Shown one piece after another: positions 1 through 6,864 of a DNA stretch of 16,524 nt. The notes beneath the pieces were generated by a model that saw only the letters and a list, made by a program, of their open reading frames with translations, was not told the DNA's origin and did no database searches. Source of the DNA: Gallionellales bacterium UBA7399 (GTDB lineage: Bacteria; Pseudomonadota; Gammaproteobacteria; Burkholderiales; Gallionellaceae); NCBI GenBank assembly GCA_002470125.1, contig DKNB01000039.1, positions 1-16,524 of the forward strand, written 5' to 3'. Position numbers and translations under genes: made by a program. Numbering within the stretch: position 1 is the stretch's first letter; each line of letters begins with the position of its first letter.

Positions 1-621
1 GTGGTTCAACTATTTATCAAGCGCTATCCTCAGGTTAAGCTAAATCTACATCAAGGTAGCCCCACTCAAATTGCCCAACAAGTTCTCAATGGGGAGGCGG
101 ATATTGCCATCGCAACCGAGAGCCTCTCCATGTATGAGGAGCTCATTACCTTGCCGTGTTACGAGTGGCATCACTGTATCGTTGTGCCAGCAAAGCACCC
201 CCTCCTAACAGAGGGCAAATTGTCTCTAGAAAAAATTGCCCGTTATCCAATCATTACTTACGATTCAGCATTCAGTGGTCGCGGTAAAATAAATGCCGCG
301 TTTGACGCACACAAAATTAAACCAAATATCGTACTGACCGCTATCGATGCAGATGTAATTAAAACCTATGTCGAGTTAGGATTGGGCATAGGTATAGTTG
401 CTCAAATGGCATTTATTCCGGAGCGCGACAAGTCATTACGCATGATAGATGTTGGAAATTTATTCAAATCAAGCACAACACGCATCGCCGTTCGGCGCAA
501 CGAATTTTTACGTGGGTACACCTACCACTTCATTGAACTGTTCGCACCTCACCTTACTCGCGAAGCGATCACCCAGGTTACACACACGAAAAAATCTGCA
601 CCACACAACCATTCAAATTAA
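1..621 (+). CDS. cysB: CysB-type LysR-family transcriptional regulator, C-terminal effector-binding part (5' end outside window)
   Basis: This is the ligand-binding domain of a LysR regulator, close to CysB/Cbl, which control sulfate uptake and cysteine biosynthesis genes in response to O- or N-acetylserine. The open frame reaches base 1. The visible 206 residues begin where CysB (about 324 residues) has the start of its effector domain, so the winged-helix DNA-binding half lies upstream of the window and the GTG at base 1 is an internal codon. CysB hallmarks seen: HQGSPTQIAQQVLNGEADIA (residues 17-36), IATE, LPCYEWH, DADVIKTYVELGLGIGI (about 116-132) and the C-terminal FAPHLTR. The last residues overlap the 3' end of the convergent queA by 9 bases. 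Family assignment is firm. The exact regulon (cysteine or sulfonate genes) cannot be told from this part. Confidence 0.88.
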   Translation: MVQLFIKRYPQVKLNLHQGSPTQIAQQVLNGEADIAIATESLSMYEELITLPCYEWHHCIVVPAKHPLLTEGKLSLEKIARYPIITYDSAFSGRGKINAAFDAHKIKPNIVLTAIDADVIKTYVELGLGIGIVAQMAFIPERDKSLRMIDVGNLFKSSTTRIAVRRNEFLRGYTYHFIELFAPHLTREAITQVTHTKKSAPHNHSN

Positions 622-1659
622 TTGCCTCTCGATAAGCATGGCATCACCATAACTAAAAAAACGATATCCTCGCTCCACTGCATGGCTATAGGCAGAGAGT
701 ACTGATTTCATTCCACCAAAAGCGCACGCCAGCATCAGCAAAGTGGATTTTGGCAAATGAAAATTTGTCAGCAAAACATCCACCACTTTAAATTGATACC
801 CTGGTGTAATAAAAATACTAGTCTCTCCATTTCCAGAATGGAATTTACCTTGCTGTGCCGCACTTTCTAGCGCACGCAAACTAGTGGTACCCACTGCTAT
901 AACCCTTCCACCCCGTGCGCGCGCCTGAAGAATGGCGTCTATGGTTTCCTGAGAAATCGTATAACGCTCTTTATGCATAACATGATCGCGGACATTCTCC
1001 ACGCGCACCGGCTGAAAAGTTCCGGCACCGACATGCAGAGTTAAGTAGGTCAGCTGTGTACCTTGAGAACGTAAGGCAGCAAGCATTGGGTCATCAAAAT
1101 GCAATCCTGCGGTTGGCGCAGCCACGGAACCGGGTTGGCATGAATACACGGTCTGATAGCGATCCTCGTCTTCTAGATTGGCAGTATGTGTAATGTAGGG
1201 TGGCAGGGGTAGTTGTCCATATTGCTCCAATAACGCAGCCACACACTCTTTACTATCAAAGCGCACACATAAAAATTCTCGTTCACGTCCCAACACTGTG
1301 ATAGACAGTTGCTCTGCCACTAAAATTTGGCAGCCTTGTTTTGGCACATGACTAGCGCGCACCTGCGCCAATGCATGGTGGTCATCTAAAATTCGTTCGA
1401 TCAGTAACTCAACCTGACCCCCACTCTCCTTGACGCCGAATAAACGCGCCTTTAAAACGCGTGCGTCATTCAGTACTAACACATCATGCTTTCGCATTAA
1501 AGATGGCAAATCTCTAAACAACAAGTCTTGTTTGGATTCACCGCTCACGCACAGCAATTGGCTGGCATCGCGTTGCTTCGACGGATACTGTGCTATCAAT
1601 GACTTGGGGAGTGTGAAATTAAAATCGCTGGTAAGCATTGGACCATGCACCCCAACCAT
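613..1659 (-). CDS. queA: S-adenosylmethionine:tRNA ribosyltransferase-isomerase QueA
   Basis: QueA transfers and isomerises the ribosyl part of S-adenosylmethionine onto 7-aminomethyl-7-deazaguanine at the wobble position of tRNAs with a GUN anticodon, giving epoxyqueuosine. Family motifs present: DFNFTLPKSLIAQYP near the N-terminus, VLNDARVLKARLFG, GSVAAPTAGLHFD, TLHVGAGTFQPVR, HVMHKERY, VIAVGTTSLRALES, VVDVLLTNFHLPKSTLLML and the terminal YRFFSYGDAMLI. Length (348) fits the family. The start is ambiguous. The ATG at 1659 overlaps the upstream synthase stop as TAATG, which favours translational coupling. Alignment to other QueA proteins favours the ATG at 1638 (protein beginning MLTSDFNF). 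It is the last gene of a minus-strand set of RNA-modification genes. No tgt follows; the downstream neighbour is the convergent cysB-like gene. Confidence 0.96.
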   Translation of the reverse strand: MVGVHGPMLTSDFNFTLPKSLIAQYPSKQRDASQLLCVSGESKQDLLFRDLPSLMRKHDVLVLNDARVLKARLFGVKESGGQVELLIERILDDHHALAQVRASHVPKQGCQILVAEQLSITVLGREREFLCVRFDSKECVAALLEQYGQLPLPPYITHTANLEDEDRYQTVYSCQPGSVAAPTAGLHFDDPMLAALRSQGTQLTYLTLHVGAGTFQPVRVENVRDHVMHKERYTISQETIDAILQARARGGRVIAVGTTSLRALESAAQQGKFHSGNGETSIFITPGYQFKVVDVLLTNFHLPKSTLLMLACAFGGMKSVLSAYSHAVERGYRFFSYGDAMLIERQLI

Positions 1660-2390
1660 TAAAAAATTTCATTTTCACGCAAATACCGCCATTGTCCGCT
1701 AGGTAATTCACCTAATTTGATCTTACCTATACGAACACGCTTCAACCCAGTAACCTTTAGGCCAACTAACTCACACATACGACGAATCTGACGCTTCTTT
1801 CCTTCGCGTAAAATAAAGCGTAATTGATCATCGTTCAACCAAGAAACCTTAGCTGGCTTAAGTGGCGAACCGTCTAATTTTAAGCCATGGTTTAACATCG
1901 TTAGACCGCCAGTTGAAATTCGACCTTGCACGCGCACCAAATATTCCTTATCAAGAGCGGAGTCCTCGCCAACAAGTTGTTTAGCAATACGGCCGTCTTG
2001 GGTCAATACCAGCAAGCCCTGAGAGTCAATATCCAAACGACCTGCCGGTGCGATACCCCTCAGCTGCATAGCACTAAAAGGTATCGCTGACTGATCGCCA
2101 GCAAAACGAGATGAGGCTTTAATCAAGGTGACGGCTGGCTTGTGATTATCTTCTGCTTGTCCAGATACAAAACCAACAGGCTTATTCAGCAATATAGTCA
2201 CGCGTGTGTTTTGTTGTGCCTGTGCAGCACGATTTAATGTAATACGCTGATTAACATCTATCTTTGTTCCCAGCTCAGTTACCAACTTGCCGTCCACCAG
2301 GACCCATCCACGTTCAATATAGCCATCCGCCTCACGGCGAGAGCACAAACCTTGCTCGGACATTAGTTTAGATAATCGTATCTTTTCCAT
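1659..2390 (-). CDS. RsuA/RluB/RluE/RluF-family rRNA pseudouridine synthase, most like RluF
   Basis: This enzyme isomerises a uridine in rRNA to pseudouridine. Residues 1-50 form an S4 RNA-binding domain (RLSKLMSEQGLCSRREADGYIERGWVLVDGK pattern). The catalytic domain follows, with the LNKPVG motif (68-73), the active-site loop AGRLDIDSQGLLVLT (116-130, nucleophile Asp120) and the C-terminal GKKRQIRRMCELVGLKV motif (197-213). The QIRRMCE form and the ending LPSGQWRYL resemble RluF (23S rRNA U2604 in E. coli) more than RsuA or RluB. The basic C-terminal tail of E. coli RluF is absent (243 against about 290 residues), so the target is not certain. The ATG at 2390 has no strong ribosome binding site; translation may be coupled to the cbbY-like gene, whose stop lies 32 bases upstream. 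The stop codon overlaps the annotated queA start. Confidence 0.9.
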   Translation of the reverse strand: MEKIRLSKLMSEQGLCSRREADGYIERGWVLVDGKLVTELGTKIDVNQRITLNRAAQAQQNTRVTILLNKPVGFVSGQAEDNHKPAVTLIKASSRFAGDQSAIPFSAMQLRGIAPAGRLDIDSQGLLVLTQDGRIAKQLVGEDSALDKEYLVRVQGRISTGGLTMLNHGLKLDGSPLKPAKVSWLNDDQLRFILREGKKRQIRRMCELVGLKVTGLKRVRIGKIKLGELPSGQWRYLRENEIF

Positions 2391-2422
2391 ATTTTTAAAA
2401 ACAATACTCCAATGCTGCCATC

Positions 2423-3148
2423 TTAATTAGAAACAATATTTCCAGAGAAATTTAGACCCGCACACTGATAAAAGTGCTCCAAATTATTTAAATCATCCAA
2501 CACCATCTCTGCTCCATCAAAATTCTGCTTGTCTGTATAGGAATTCGTTGTAATGAAAGTTTTCAATCCGGCGAGTAATGCGGCATGCAGGCCATTCTCA
2601 GAATCTTCCAGTGCAATGCAATCAACCGCCTTAAGACCTAACTTTTCCAACACCCATAAATAAATATCAGGTGCCGGCTTTTTGTGCTGCACAGTATCAG
2701 CACACCCAATGACATCAAACAACGCTTCGCCATTCAAACCAAGATTCTGCTGCAAAAGTGTAACAACATTATCTCGTGATGTAGTGGTTGCAATGGCAAT
2801 CCTAAGTCCAGCTCCCTTTGCTTCCATCAACAAACGTTTAATATTTGGACGCAATGGAATCCCACCTTTTCGTAACAGCTCGATGTAATGCGAAGTTTTA
2901 ACGAGATGAAGATCTTTTACAAATGCATCATAGTCTGCCGGCTTTTGAAAGTCAGTGGCATAGGTGGTCACAAAATACTTAATTCTTTCTTTTCCACCAG
3001 TCACCTTAAGCAAATCATTATACAAAGAAACATCCCAGCTCCAATTAAGATTTCTTTCTAAGAAAGCCCTGTTAAAGGACAGGCGATGCGCCTCTTCGGT
3101 ATCCGCCAATGTCCCGTCCACATCGAAAATTATAGCTTTGATTTTCAT
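2423..3148 (-). CDS. cbbY: HAD-superfamily phosphatase of the CbbY type (putative xylulose-1,5-bisphosphate phosphatase)
   Basis: Haloacid dehalogenase fold hydrolase. In Rubisco-containing bacteria, CbbY dephosphorylates xylulose-1,5-bisphosphate, a misfire product that inhibits Rubisco. Motif I is FDVDGTLADTEE (residues 8-19; nucleophile Asp9 and acid/base Asp11), motif II is IATTTS, and motif III/IV is KKPAPDIY followed by ALEDSENGL. The cap contains VTGGKERI. By remembered alignment to the Rhodobacter enzyme, the match covers the full length, including the TGGKERI cap motif, the glutamate after motif I and the basic residues near KKPAPD. That is more specific than a generic phosphoglycolate or beta-phosphoglucomutase HAD. 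It is the first gene of a minus-strand set with the pseudouridine synthase and queA, with no cbb genes beside it. A weak AGAGA ribosome binding site precedes the ATG at 3148. A related sugar phosphatase remains possible. Confidence 0.8.
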   Translation of the reverse strand: MKIKAIIFDVDGTLADTEEAHRLSFNRAFLERNLNWSWDVSLYNDLLKVTGGKERIKYFVTTYATDFQKPADYDAFVKDLHLVKTSHYIELLRKGGIPLRPNIKRLLMEAKGAGLRIAIATTTSRDNVVTLLQQNLGLNGEALFDVIGCADTVQHKKPAPDIYLWVLEKLGLKAVDCIALEDSENGLHAALLAGLKTFITTNSYTDKQNFDGAEMVLDDLNNLEHFYQCAGLNFSGNIVSN

Positions 3149-3231
3149 TTAATCTCTTCACTAGCGATTTTAGCTGCACCCATCAGGCAACACCCTCATC
3201 TGACTGAGACTGCAAGATCTTAAGGTAATTT

Positions 3232-3258
3232 TTGATAGTATTGGAGAAGCCCTATAAT
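3232..3258 (+). promoter_or_regulatory. Putative sigma-70 promoter of lnt
   Basis: A perfect TATAAT box at 3253-3258 is preceded by TTGATA (3232-3237, 5 of 6 to consensus) with a short 15-base spacer, or by TTTGAT with 16. A transcription start near 3265 would leave a leader of only about 23 bases before the lnt ATG. The region lies between the divergent cbbY-like gene and lnt, so it fits a promoter by position as well as by sequence. Confidence 0.55.
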
Positions 3259-3287
3259 TAGCAAGATTAATTAAGCGGTACCCCTCA

Positions 3288-4826
3288 ATGAAGCTTGTTT
3301 CTGCACATAAACTTATCCTAGCTTTTTCTTTCGGCTTAATTGCCGTTTTAGGCTTTGCTCCATTTTCACTATTTCCTCTTGTCATAATTTCACTAGCCGT
3401 TCTATTTTGGTTATGGGAACACGCAGGCACAGGACGTATGGCGGCCTGGCTGGGAGCATGCTTTGGCTTTGGTTTATTTAGTGCGGGTATAGGCTGGCTG
3501 TACATCGCACAACATGACTATGGTGATATGCCTGCCCCGATGGCGCTTATAACAACCATCCTGTTTTCCGCATTTCTGGCTCTATTTCCAGCGCTGACCG
3601 GCTACGTACAAGCAAAACTGCACGCCCCACGCTGGGCACGCTTAACATTAGCAATGCCGGCGCTTTGGGTGCTATCAGAATGGGTGCGCGGACTATTGTT
3701 CACTGGCTTCCCTTGGTTGACGTTGGCTTATTCCCAGGCTCCCATTAGTCCTCTCGTTGGTTACGCGCCAATATTTGGTGTGTATGGCGTATCACTTGCA
3801 GTAGCAACAACCGCGGGATTACTCACGTTCCTATCGAGAATGCAGTCTAAAAATCAAAGCAGGATGGCTCTTGCAGGACTTCTTGCAATATGGCTAAGCG
3901 GTGCAGTGTTACGCAACATAGAGTGGACTCAGCCAGAAGGGGGCCCGCTGAAAGTTGCATTGCTACAGGGTAATATTCCACAAGAACTTAAATTTCAAGA
4001 AAACAGATTATCCAGCACACTAGAAACATATCGCCGACTAGTTCTAGAAAGTGACGCACGTTTAATTGTTCTGCCAGAAACTGCGCTGCCACTCATGCGC
4101 CACACTCTGCCAAAAGATTACATCGATACACTGAGTAAGCATGCTATAAAAAATAATGGTGACATTTTAATTGGATCGTTTGAAAGCAACGACAATCTTT
4201 ACTACAACGCTGTGTTCACAGCTGGTACGGCAAGCAGCCAAAGCTACCGAAAAAACCATTTGGTACCTTTCGGTGAATTCATTCCCCTGCGTCCAGTGTT
4301 GGCCTGGATCATCAACGAACTGCTGAATATTCCAATGTCTGATTTAATGCGTGGCGGCGAACAACAACCAGTTCTGTACATTGCAGGGCAGCGCATCGCT
4401 GTGCAAATTTGCTACGAGGATGTATTTGGGGAAGAGGTAATTCATTACCTTCCAGAAGCAAGTTTACTAATAAATGTCAGCAACGATGCTTGGTATGGTG
4501 AGTCACACGCCGCCATGCAGCACCTGCAAATCGCACAAATGCGCGCCCTGGAGACGGGGCGCATGGTTTTGCGTGCCACAAACACTGGTGTGACATCCAT
4601 CATAAAACGTGACGGCACAATCCAACAAATTCTACCGCAACACAAGGAGGGTACACTCACTGGCTCAGTGCAGGGCTATGCCGGCAGCACACCCTATGTG
4701 TTCTATGGCAATGTAGTTATACTCGCCTTTTTGATGGCAATGTTAGGCATGGCAAAGCTTACGCAGTGTAATTTATTTGTCCAACAAACTCCCCGCATTC
4801 TCAAAAAAACAAAGCACTTAGGATAA
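3288..4826 (+). CDS. lnt: Apolipoprotein N-acyltransferase Lnt
   Basis: Inner-membrane enzyme that adds the third acyl chain to the N-terminal cysteine of lipoproteins, the last maturation step before Lol sorting. The first 210 residues are strongly hydrophobic with several membrane segments (for example 10-45, 55-75, 84-106, 160-182 and 193-207). Residues 221-460 form the nitrilase domain, which faces the periplasm. The catalytic triad is visible: Glu264 in VLPETALPL, Lys322 in YRKNHLVPFGEFIP and Cys375 in QICYEDVFGE. A last membrane segment is at 470-490. Length 512 equals the E. coli enzyme. The usual ybeY/corC neighbours are not upstream; the gene has its own promoter, and a GIY-YIG gene follows 18 bases after it. 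The ribosome binding site is poor. Its substrates probably include the lipoproteins encoded in this window (MltF, perhaps the SCO protein). Confidence 0.97.
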   Translation: MKLVSAHKLILAFSFGLIAVLGFAPFSLFPLVIISLAVLFWLWEHAGTGRMAAWLGACFGFGLFSAGIGWLYIAQHDYGDMPAPMALITTILFSAFLALFPALTGYVQAKLHAPRWARLTLAMPALWVLSEWVRGLLFTGFPWLTLAYSQAPISPLVGYAPIFGVYGVSLAVATTAGLLTFLSRMQSKNQSRMALAGLLAIWLSGAVLRNIEWTQPEGGPLKVALLQGNIPQELKFQENRLSSTLETYRRLVLESDARLIVLPETALPLMRHTLPKDYIDTLSKHAIKNNGDILIGSFESNDNLYYNAVFTAGTASSQSYRKNHLVPFGEFIPLRPVLAWIINELLNIPMSDLMRGGEQQPVLYIAGQRIAVQICYEDVFGEEVIHYLPEASLLINVSNDAWYGESHAAMQHLQIAQMRALETGRMVLRATNTGVTSIIKRDGTIQQILPQHKEGTLTGSVQGYAGSTPYVFYGNVVILAFLMAMLGMAKLTQCNLFVQQTPRILKKTKHLG

Positions 4827-4844
4827 AAGCATCCACTCGTAAAT

Positions 4845-5090
4845 ATGAAATGGGTTTGTTATCTCGTTTGCTGCAAGGACGGTAGCCTTTATTGTGGTAT
4901 TACCAATGACCTCAAAAGGCGGTTGATGGCACACAATGCTGGCAAAGCAGCAAAATACACTCACGGACGTCGCCCAGTGAAGCTGGTATACACCGAACCA
5001 TGTGTTAACAAGTCTGCCGCCCTAAAACGTGAATTGCAGATTAAAAAATTATCACGAGCAACCAAGCAAGCGCTATATCACACCAAGTGA
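4845..5090 (+). CDS. Small GIY-YIG domain protein (YhbQ-like)
   Basis: Single-domain GIY-YIG superfamily protein of 81 residues, the usual size of the stand-alone YhbQ/UPF0213 group. The first strand pair carries the family signature as WVCYLVCCKDGSLYCGIT (residues 3-20), where Y6-L7-V8 and Y16-C17-G18 stand for GIY and YIG. Next come NDLKRRLMAHNAGKAAKYTHGRRP, with the conserved arginines and Tyr38, and then the glutamate in LKRELQIKKLSR. Members are putative nucleases or DNA-repair accessory proteins; the cellular role is not settled. It lies 18 bases after lnt on the same strand and lacks its own clear ribosome binding site, so co-transcription with lnt is likely. The assignment to the superfamily is firm, the function is not. 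Confidence 0.88.
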   Translation: MKWVCYLVCCKDGSLYCGITNDLKRRLMAHNAGKAAKYTHGRRPVKLVYTEPCVNKSAALKRELQIKKLSRATKQALYHTK

Positions 5091-5207
5091 CGGTGGTAAT
5101 TTTCAAAATAAATTGTCGAGGTGCCCATCTAAAAATACTTAATGCCTGTGCCATACTGCACAACAAATTTTGTTCACGCACACCCAAGCATCCCCGCAAA
5201 TCATCAA

Positions 5208-5229
5208 AAATTAAATGCCAATTTAATTT
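5208..5229. repeat. AT-only inverted repeat beside the FNR box
   Basis: A perfect 9-base inverted repeat, AAATTAAAT (5208-5216) and ATTTAATTT (5221-5229), is separated by GCCA. It directly abuts and slightly overlaps the FNR box of the fnr promoter. It could be an UP element for RNA polymerase alpha subunits or a second operator. It lacks the GC stem expected of a terminator for the gene before it. Confidence 0.5.
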
Positions 5230-5243
5230 GATGTATATCAAAT
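5226..5243 (+). promoter_or_regulatory. Consensus FNR-binding site upstream of fnr
   Basis: ATTTGATGTATATCAAAT contains the exact FNR consensus TTGAT-N4-ATCAA (5228-5241), and the two arms are perfect 7-base inverted copies. The downstream protein keeps the E-x-x-S-R recognition-helix residues that read this sequence. The box centre (5234.5) coincides with the -35 region of the putative fnr promoter. That position normally blocks polymerase, so negative autoregulation under low oxygen is the likely role. Confidence 0.82.
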
Positions 5244-5255
5244 AAAGGCTATAAT
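5228..5255 (+). promoter_or_regulatory. Putative sigma-70 promoter of fnr, overlapping the FNR box
   Basis: A perfect TATAAT at 5250-5255 is preceded by TTGATG (5228-5233, 4 of 6) with a 16-base spacer. The start of transcription would be near 5262, giving a leader of about 50 bases before the fnr ATG at 5313. The -35 hexamer is the left half-site of the FNR box. Confidence 0.6.
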
Positions 5256-5312
5256 TTACGCACGTAACAACTTATTTGCCGCACATCCGGATATTTTACG
5301 CAGAAGTCATCC

Positions 5313-6041
5313 ATGCACAAACAAACCCATGGCAATCCATTAAAAACAACATGTTCTACATGTCATTTGCGAAAACTATGCCTGCCTGCACACTTGACCG
5401 ATGCAGAAATACCACGTCTAGACGCATTAATTACCCGTAAGGGTGTTTATCGTCATGGTAGCGCCCTATATCGTAATGGAGATAAATCGCAGGCCCTGTA
5501 TGCCATACGTACCGGTGGGTTCAAAACTCAAATTCTAAACGAGGAAGGGCACGAACAAGCTACCGGATTTCAAATGGCCGGCGAAATAATCGGTATGGAC
5601 GGTATAGATAGTGACGTACACATCTGTGACGCCCTCGCACTAGAGGATAGTGAGGTGTGTGAAATTCCATTCGACGACCTAGAGGAGCTTAGCCGAGAGC
5701 TACCTCTCTTACAAAGACACCTGCACCGCATTTTGAGTCGAGAGATTGTACGTAACCAGAACACCATGCTACTCCTTGGATCAATGCGTGCAGAAGAACG
5801 CTTGGCTGCCTTTCTGCTTAATCTATCACAACGCTTTTCGGTACGAGGCTACTCGCCCACATCAATTCAACTACGAATGACTCGCCAAGAGATTGGTAGC
5901 TACCTAGGATTAAAACTAGAAACGGTGAGTCGCGCATTATCCCACCTGCAAGAGGCGAAGTTGATAACTGTCTGCAATAGATCCCTGGAGATACTTTCAT
6001 TGGCCGGATTGCGAGCCTGCATAGGAAAACGCATACGCTAA
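5313..6041 (+). CDS. fnr: Oxygen-sensing Crp/Fnr-family regulator FNR with [4Fe-4S] cluster motif
   Basis: Global regulator that dimerises and binds TTGAT-N4-ATCAA when its oxygen-labile [4Fe-4S] cluster is intact. The N-terminal cluster motif is C-x2-C-x5-C at Cys14, Cys17 and Cys23, and the fourth ligand is Cys116 in EVCEIPF. Residues 45-130 form the cyclic-nucleotide-like beta barrel. A long dimer helix follows (about 131-160). The helix-turn-helix is at MTRQEIGSYLGLKLETVSRAL (189-209). Glu203, Ser206 and Arg207 give the E-x-x-S-R recognition pattern of true FNR proteins. Length 242 is normal. An FNR box lies in its own promoter. The stop is followed at once by the ATG of a SCO1-like gene, so the two are probably co-transcribed. 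Presence of all four cysteines marks this as a functional oxygen sensor, not a cluster-less paralogue such as Dnr. Confidence 0.95.
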   Translation: MHKQTHGNPLKTTCSTCHLRKLCLPAHLTDAEIPRLDALITRKGVYRHGSALYRNGDKSQALYAIRTGGFKTQILNEEGHEQATGFQMAGEIIGMDGIDSDVHICDALALEDSEVCEIPFDDLEELSRELPLLQRHLHRILSREIVRNQNTMLLLGSMRAEERLAAFLLNLSQRFSVRGYSPTSIQLRMTRQEIGSYLGLKLETVSRALSHLQEAKLITVCNRSLEILSLAGLRACIGKRIR

Positions 6042-6647
6042 ATGATCGCATCACACCAACAAATGCGTAACCTACTTTTACTGCTGTGCATAATTCTATC
6101 GACTAGCTGCGAACAGTCCAAGCCAACCAACCCATTTCAGGCGATTGATCTCAGCTGGCGATACACAGAACCCGTGGATTTCAAGTTGACCGGGTCCAAC
6201 GGAAAAATATACAAATTATCTGATTTTAAAGACAAAGTGGTGGTGGTGGTATTTGGCTACACTTATTGCCCAGAAATTTGTCCTACCACCTTAGCTGATT
6301 TGGCGCAAATTATGCGCTTACTCCACAAGGATGCAGAAAAAGTCCAGGTACTATTTGTTACACTCGATTACGAGCGCGACACACCCAGTTTGCTGGCCAA
6401 ATATATCCCCTCCTTTGACCGCTCTTTTATTGCCTTGTATGGCGACTCCGTGACTACCGCACAAGCGGCTAAGGTATTTGGTGTTACATACGAAAAAGAG
6501 GCCACCAAAAGCGGCTACCTCATTAATCATTCGGATGGCACCTACTTGATAGGCATAAACGGTAAGTTGGTATTATTATCTCCTTATGGTCAGAATGCCG
6601 AAGTATTGGCGCGCGACATTAAATTGCTATTAAAACTGACACACTAA
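6042..6647 (+). CDS. SCO1/SenC/PrrC-family copper chaperone, probable lipoprotein
   Basis: Thioredoxin-fold protein that binds copper and helps assemble the CuA centre of cytochrome c oxidase or the CuB site of cbb3 oxidases on the outer face of the inner membrane. Copper ligands are present: Cys76 and Cys80 in GYTYCPEICPTTL, and His163 in YLINHSDGTYLI; the conserved aspartate lies in VTLDYERDTP. The N-terminus is a signal sequence (residues 8-22) ending in ILSTSC. Cys23 may be a lipidation site, but serine at -3 makes the lipobox atypical, so an uncleaved membrane anchor is possible. The ATG at 6042 follows the fnr stop directly. The ATG at 6063 would give a neater signal sequence (MRNLLLLL). 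No oxidase gene is in the window. Pairing with fnr suggests oxygen-linked expression. Confidence 0.9.
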   Translation: MIASHQQMRNLLLLLCIILSTSCEQSKPTNPFQAIDLSWRYTEPVDFKLTGSNGKIYKLSDFKDKVVVVVFGYTYCPEICPTTLADLAQIMRLLHKDAEKVQVLFVTLDYERDTPSLLAKYIPSFDRSFIALYGDSVTTAQAAKVFGVTYEKEATKSGYLINHSDGTYLIGINGKLVLLSPYGQNAEVLARDIKLLLKLTH

Positions 6648-6774
6648 ATTTGGATTCAGCCAGCCCCCTCGAGATTGGGCAGCAACATTAGTCTATATTC
6701 AGTCTCAATATTGAACTCGACGAGGCTCTGGGTGCGAATTGATGTAGACATAGATAGCTTACGTAGCTTCATAG

Positions 6775-6803
6775 TTGACAACGATATACGGTGGGTGTTA
6801 ACT
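6775..6803 (+). promoter_or_regulatory. Putative promoter of the metZ leader
   Basis: A perfect -35 hexamer TTGACA lies at 6775-6780. With a 17-base spacer the -10 would be TTAACT (6798-6803), only 3 of 6 to consensus. The start of transcription would then fall near 6810, exactly where the first helix of the riboswitch begins. The position supports the call more than the -10 sequence does. Confidence 0.4.
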
Positions 6804-6809
6804 TGAAGC

Positions 6810-6863
6810 AGCGCCGATTTGAAGAACAGCTTGCGGGCGCTTTATAAATACAGCTAAAGCGGG
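6810..6863 (+). promoter_or_regulatory. SAM-II (SAM-alpha) riboswitch aptamer upstream of metZ
   Basis: The leader matches the SAM-II consensus as I remember it, block by block. P1 is AGCGC (6810-6814) pairing with GCGCT (6837-6841). The conserved GATTT of the first loop is at 6816-6820, TTGC at 6831-6834, ATAAAT of the triplex-forming junction at 6844-6849, and AGCTAAA at 6852-6858. The pseudoknot pairs GCTT (6829-6832) with AAGC (6857-6860). SAM-II binds S-adenosylmethionine and turns off methionine and SAM synthesis genes, and the next gene is metZ, a classic target. An intrinsic terminator sits between aptamer and gene, which points to transcription attenuation. The family is best known from alphaproteobacteria, so its occurrence here is notable. 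A covariance-model search with Rfam SAM_alpha was not possible. Confidence 0.85.
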
Positions 6864-6864
6864 G

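Noticed and set aside
1..3. GTG at base 1 as the start of the first gene
   Set aside because: The protein begins in the middle of the LysR effector domain and lacks the DNA-binding half, so the gene is cut by the window edge.
5075..5100. CACC-aagtgac-GGTG hairpin after the GIY-YIG gene as a terminator
   Set aside because: It has only four pairs, and the tail TAATTTTC is weak, so a functional terminator is doubtful.
6648..6774. Possible terminator or small gene after the SCO-like gene
   Set aside because: There are only short palindromes (CAATATTG, CTCGACGAG), no GC stem with T-tail and no open frame with a ribosome binding site.
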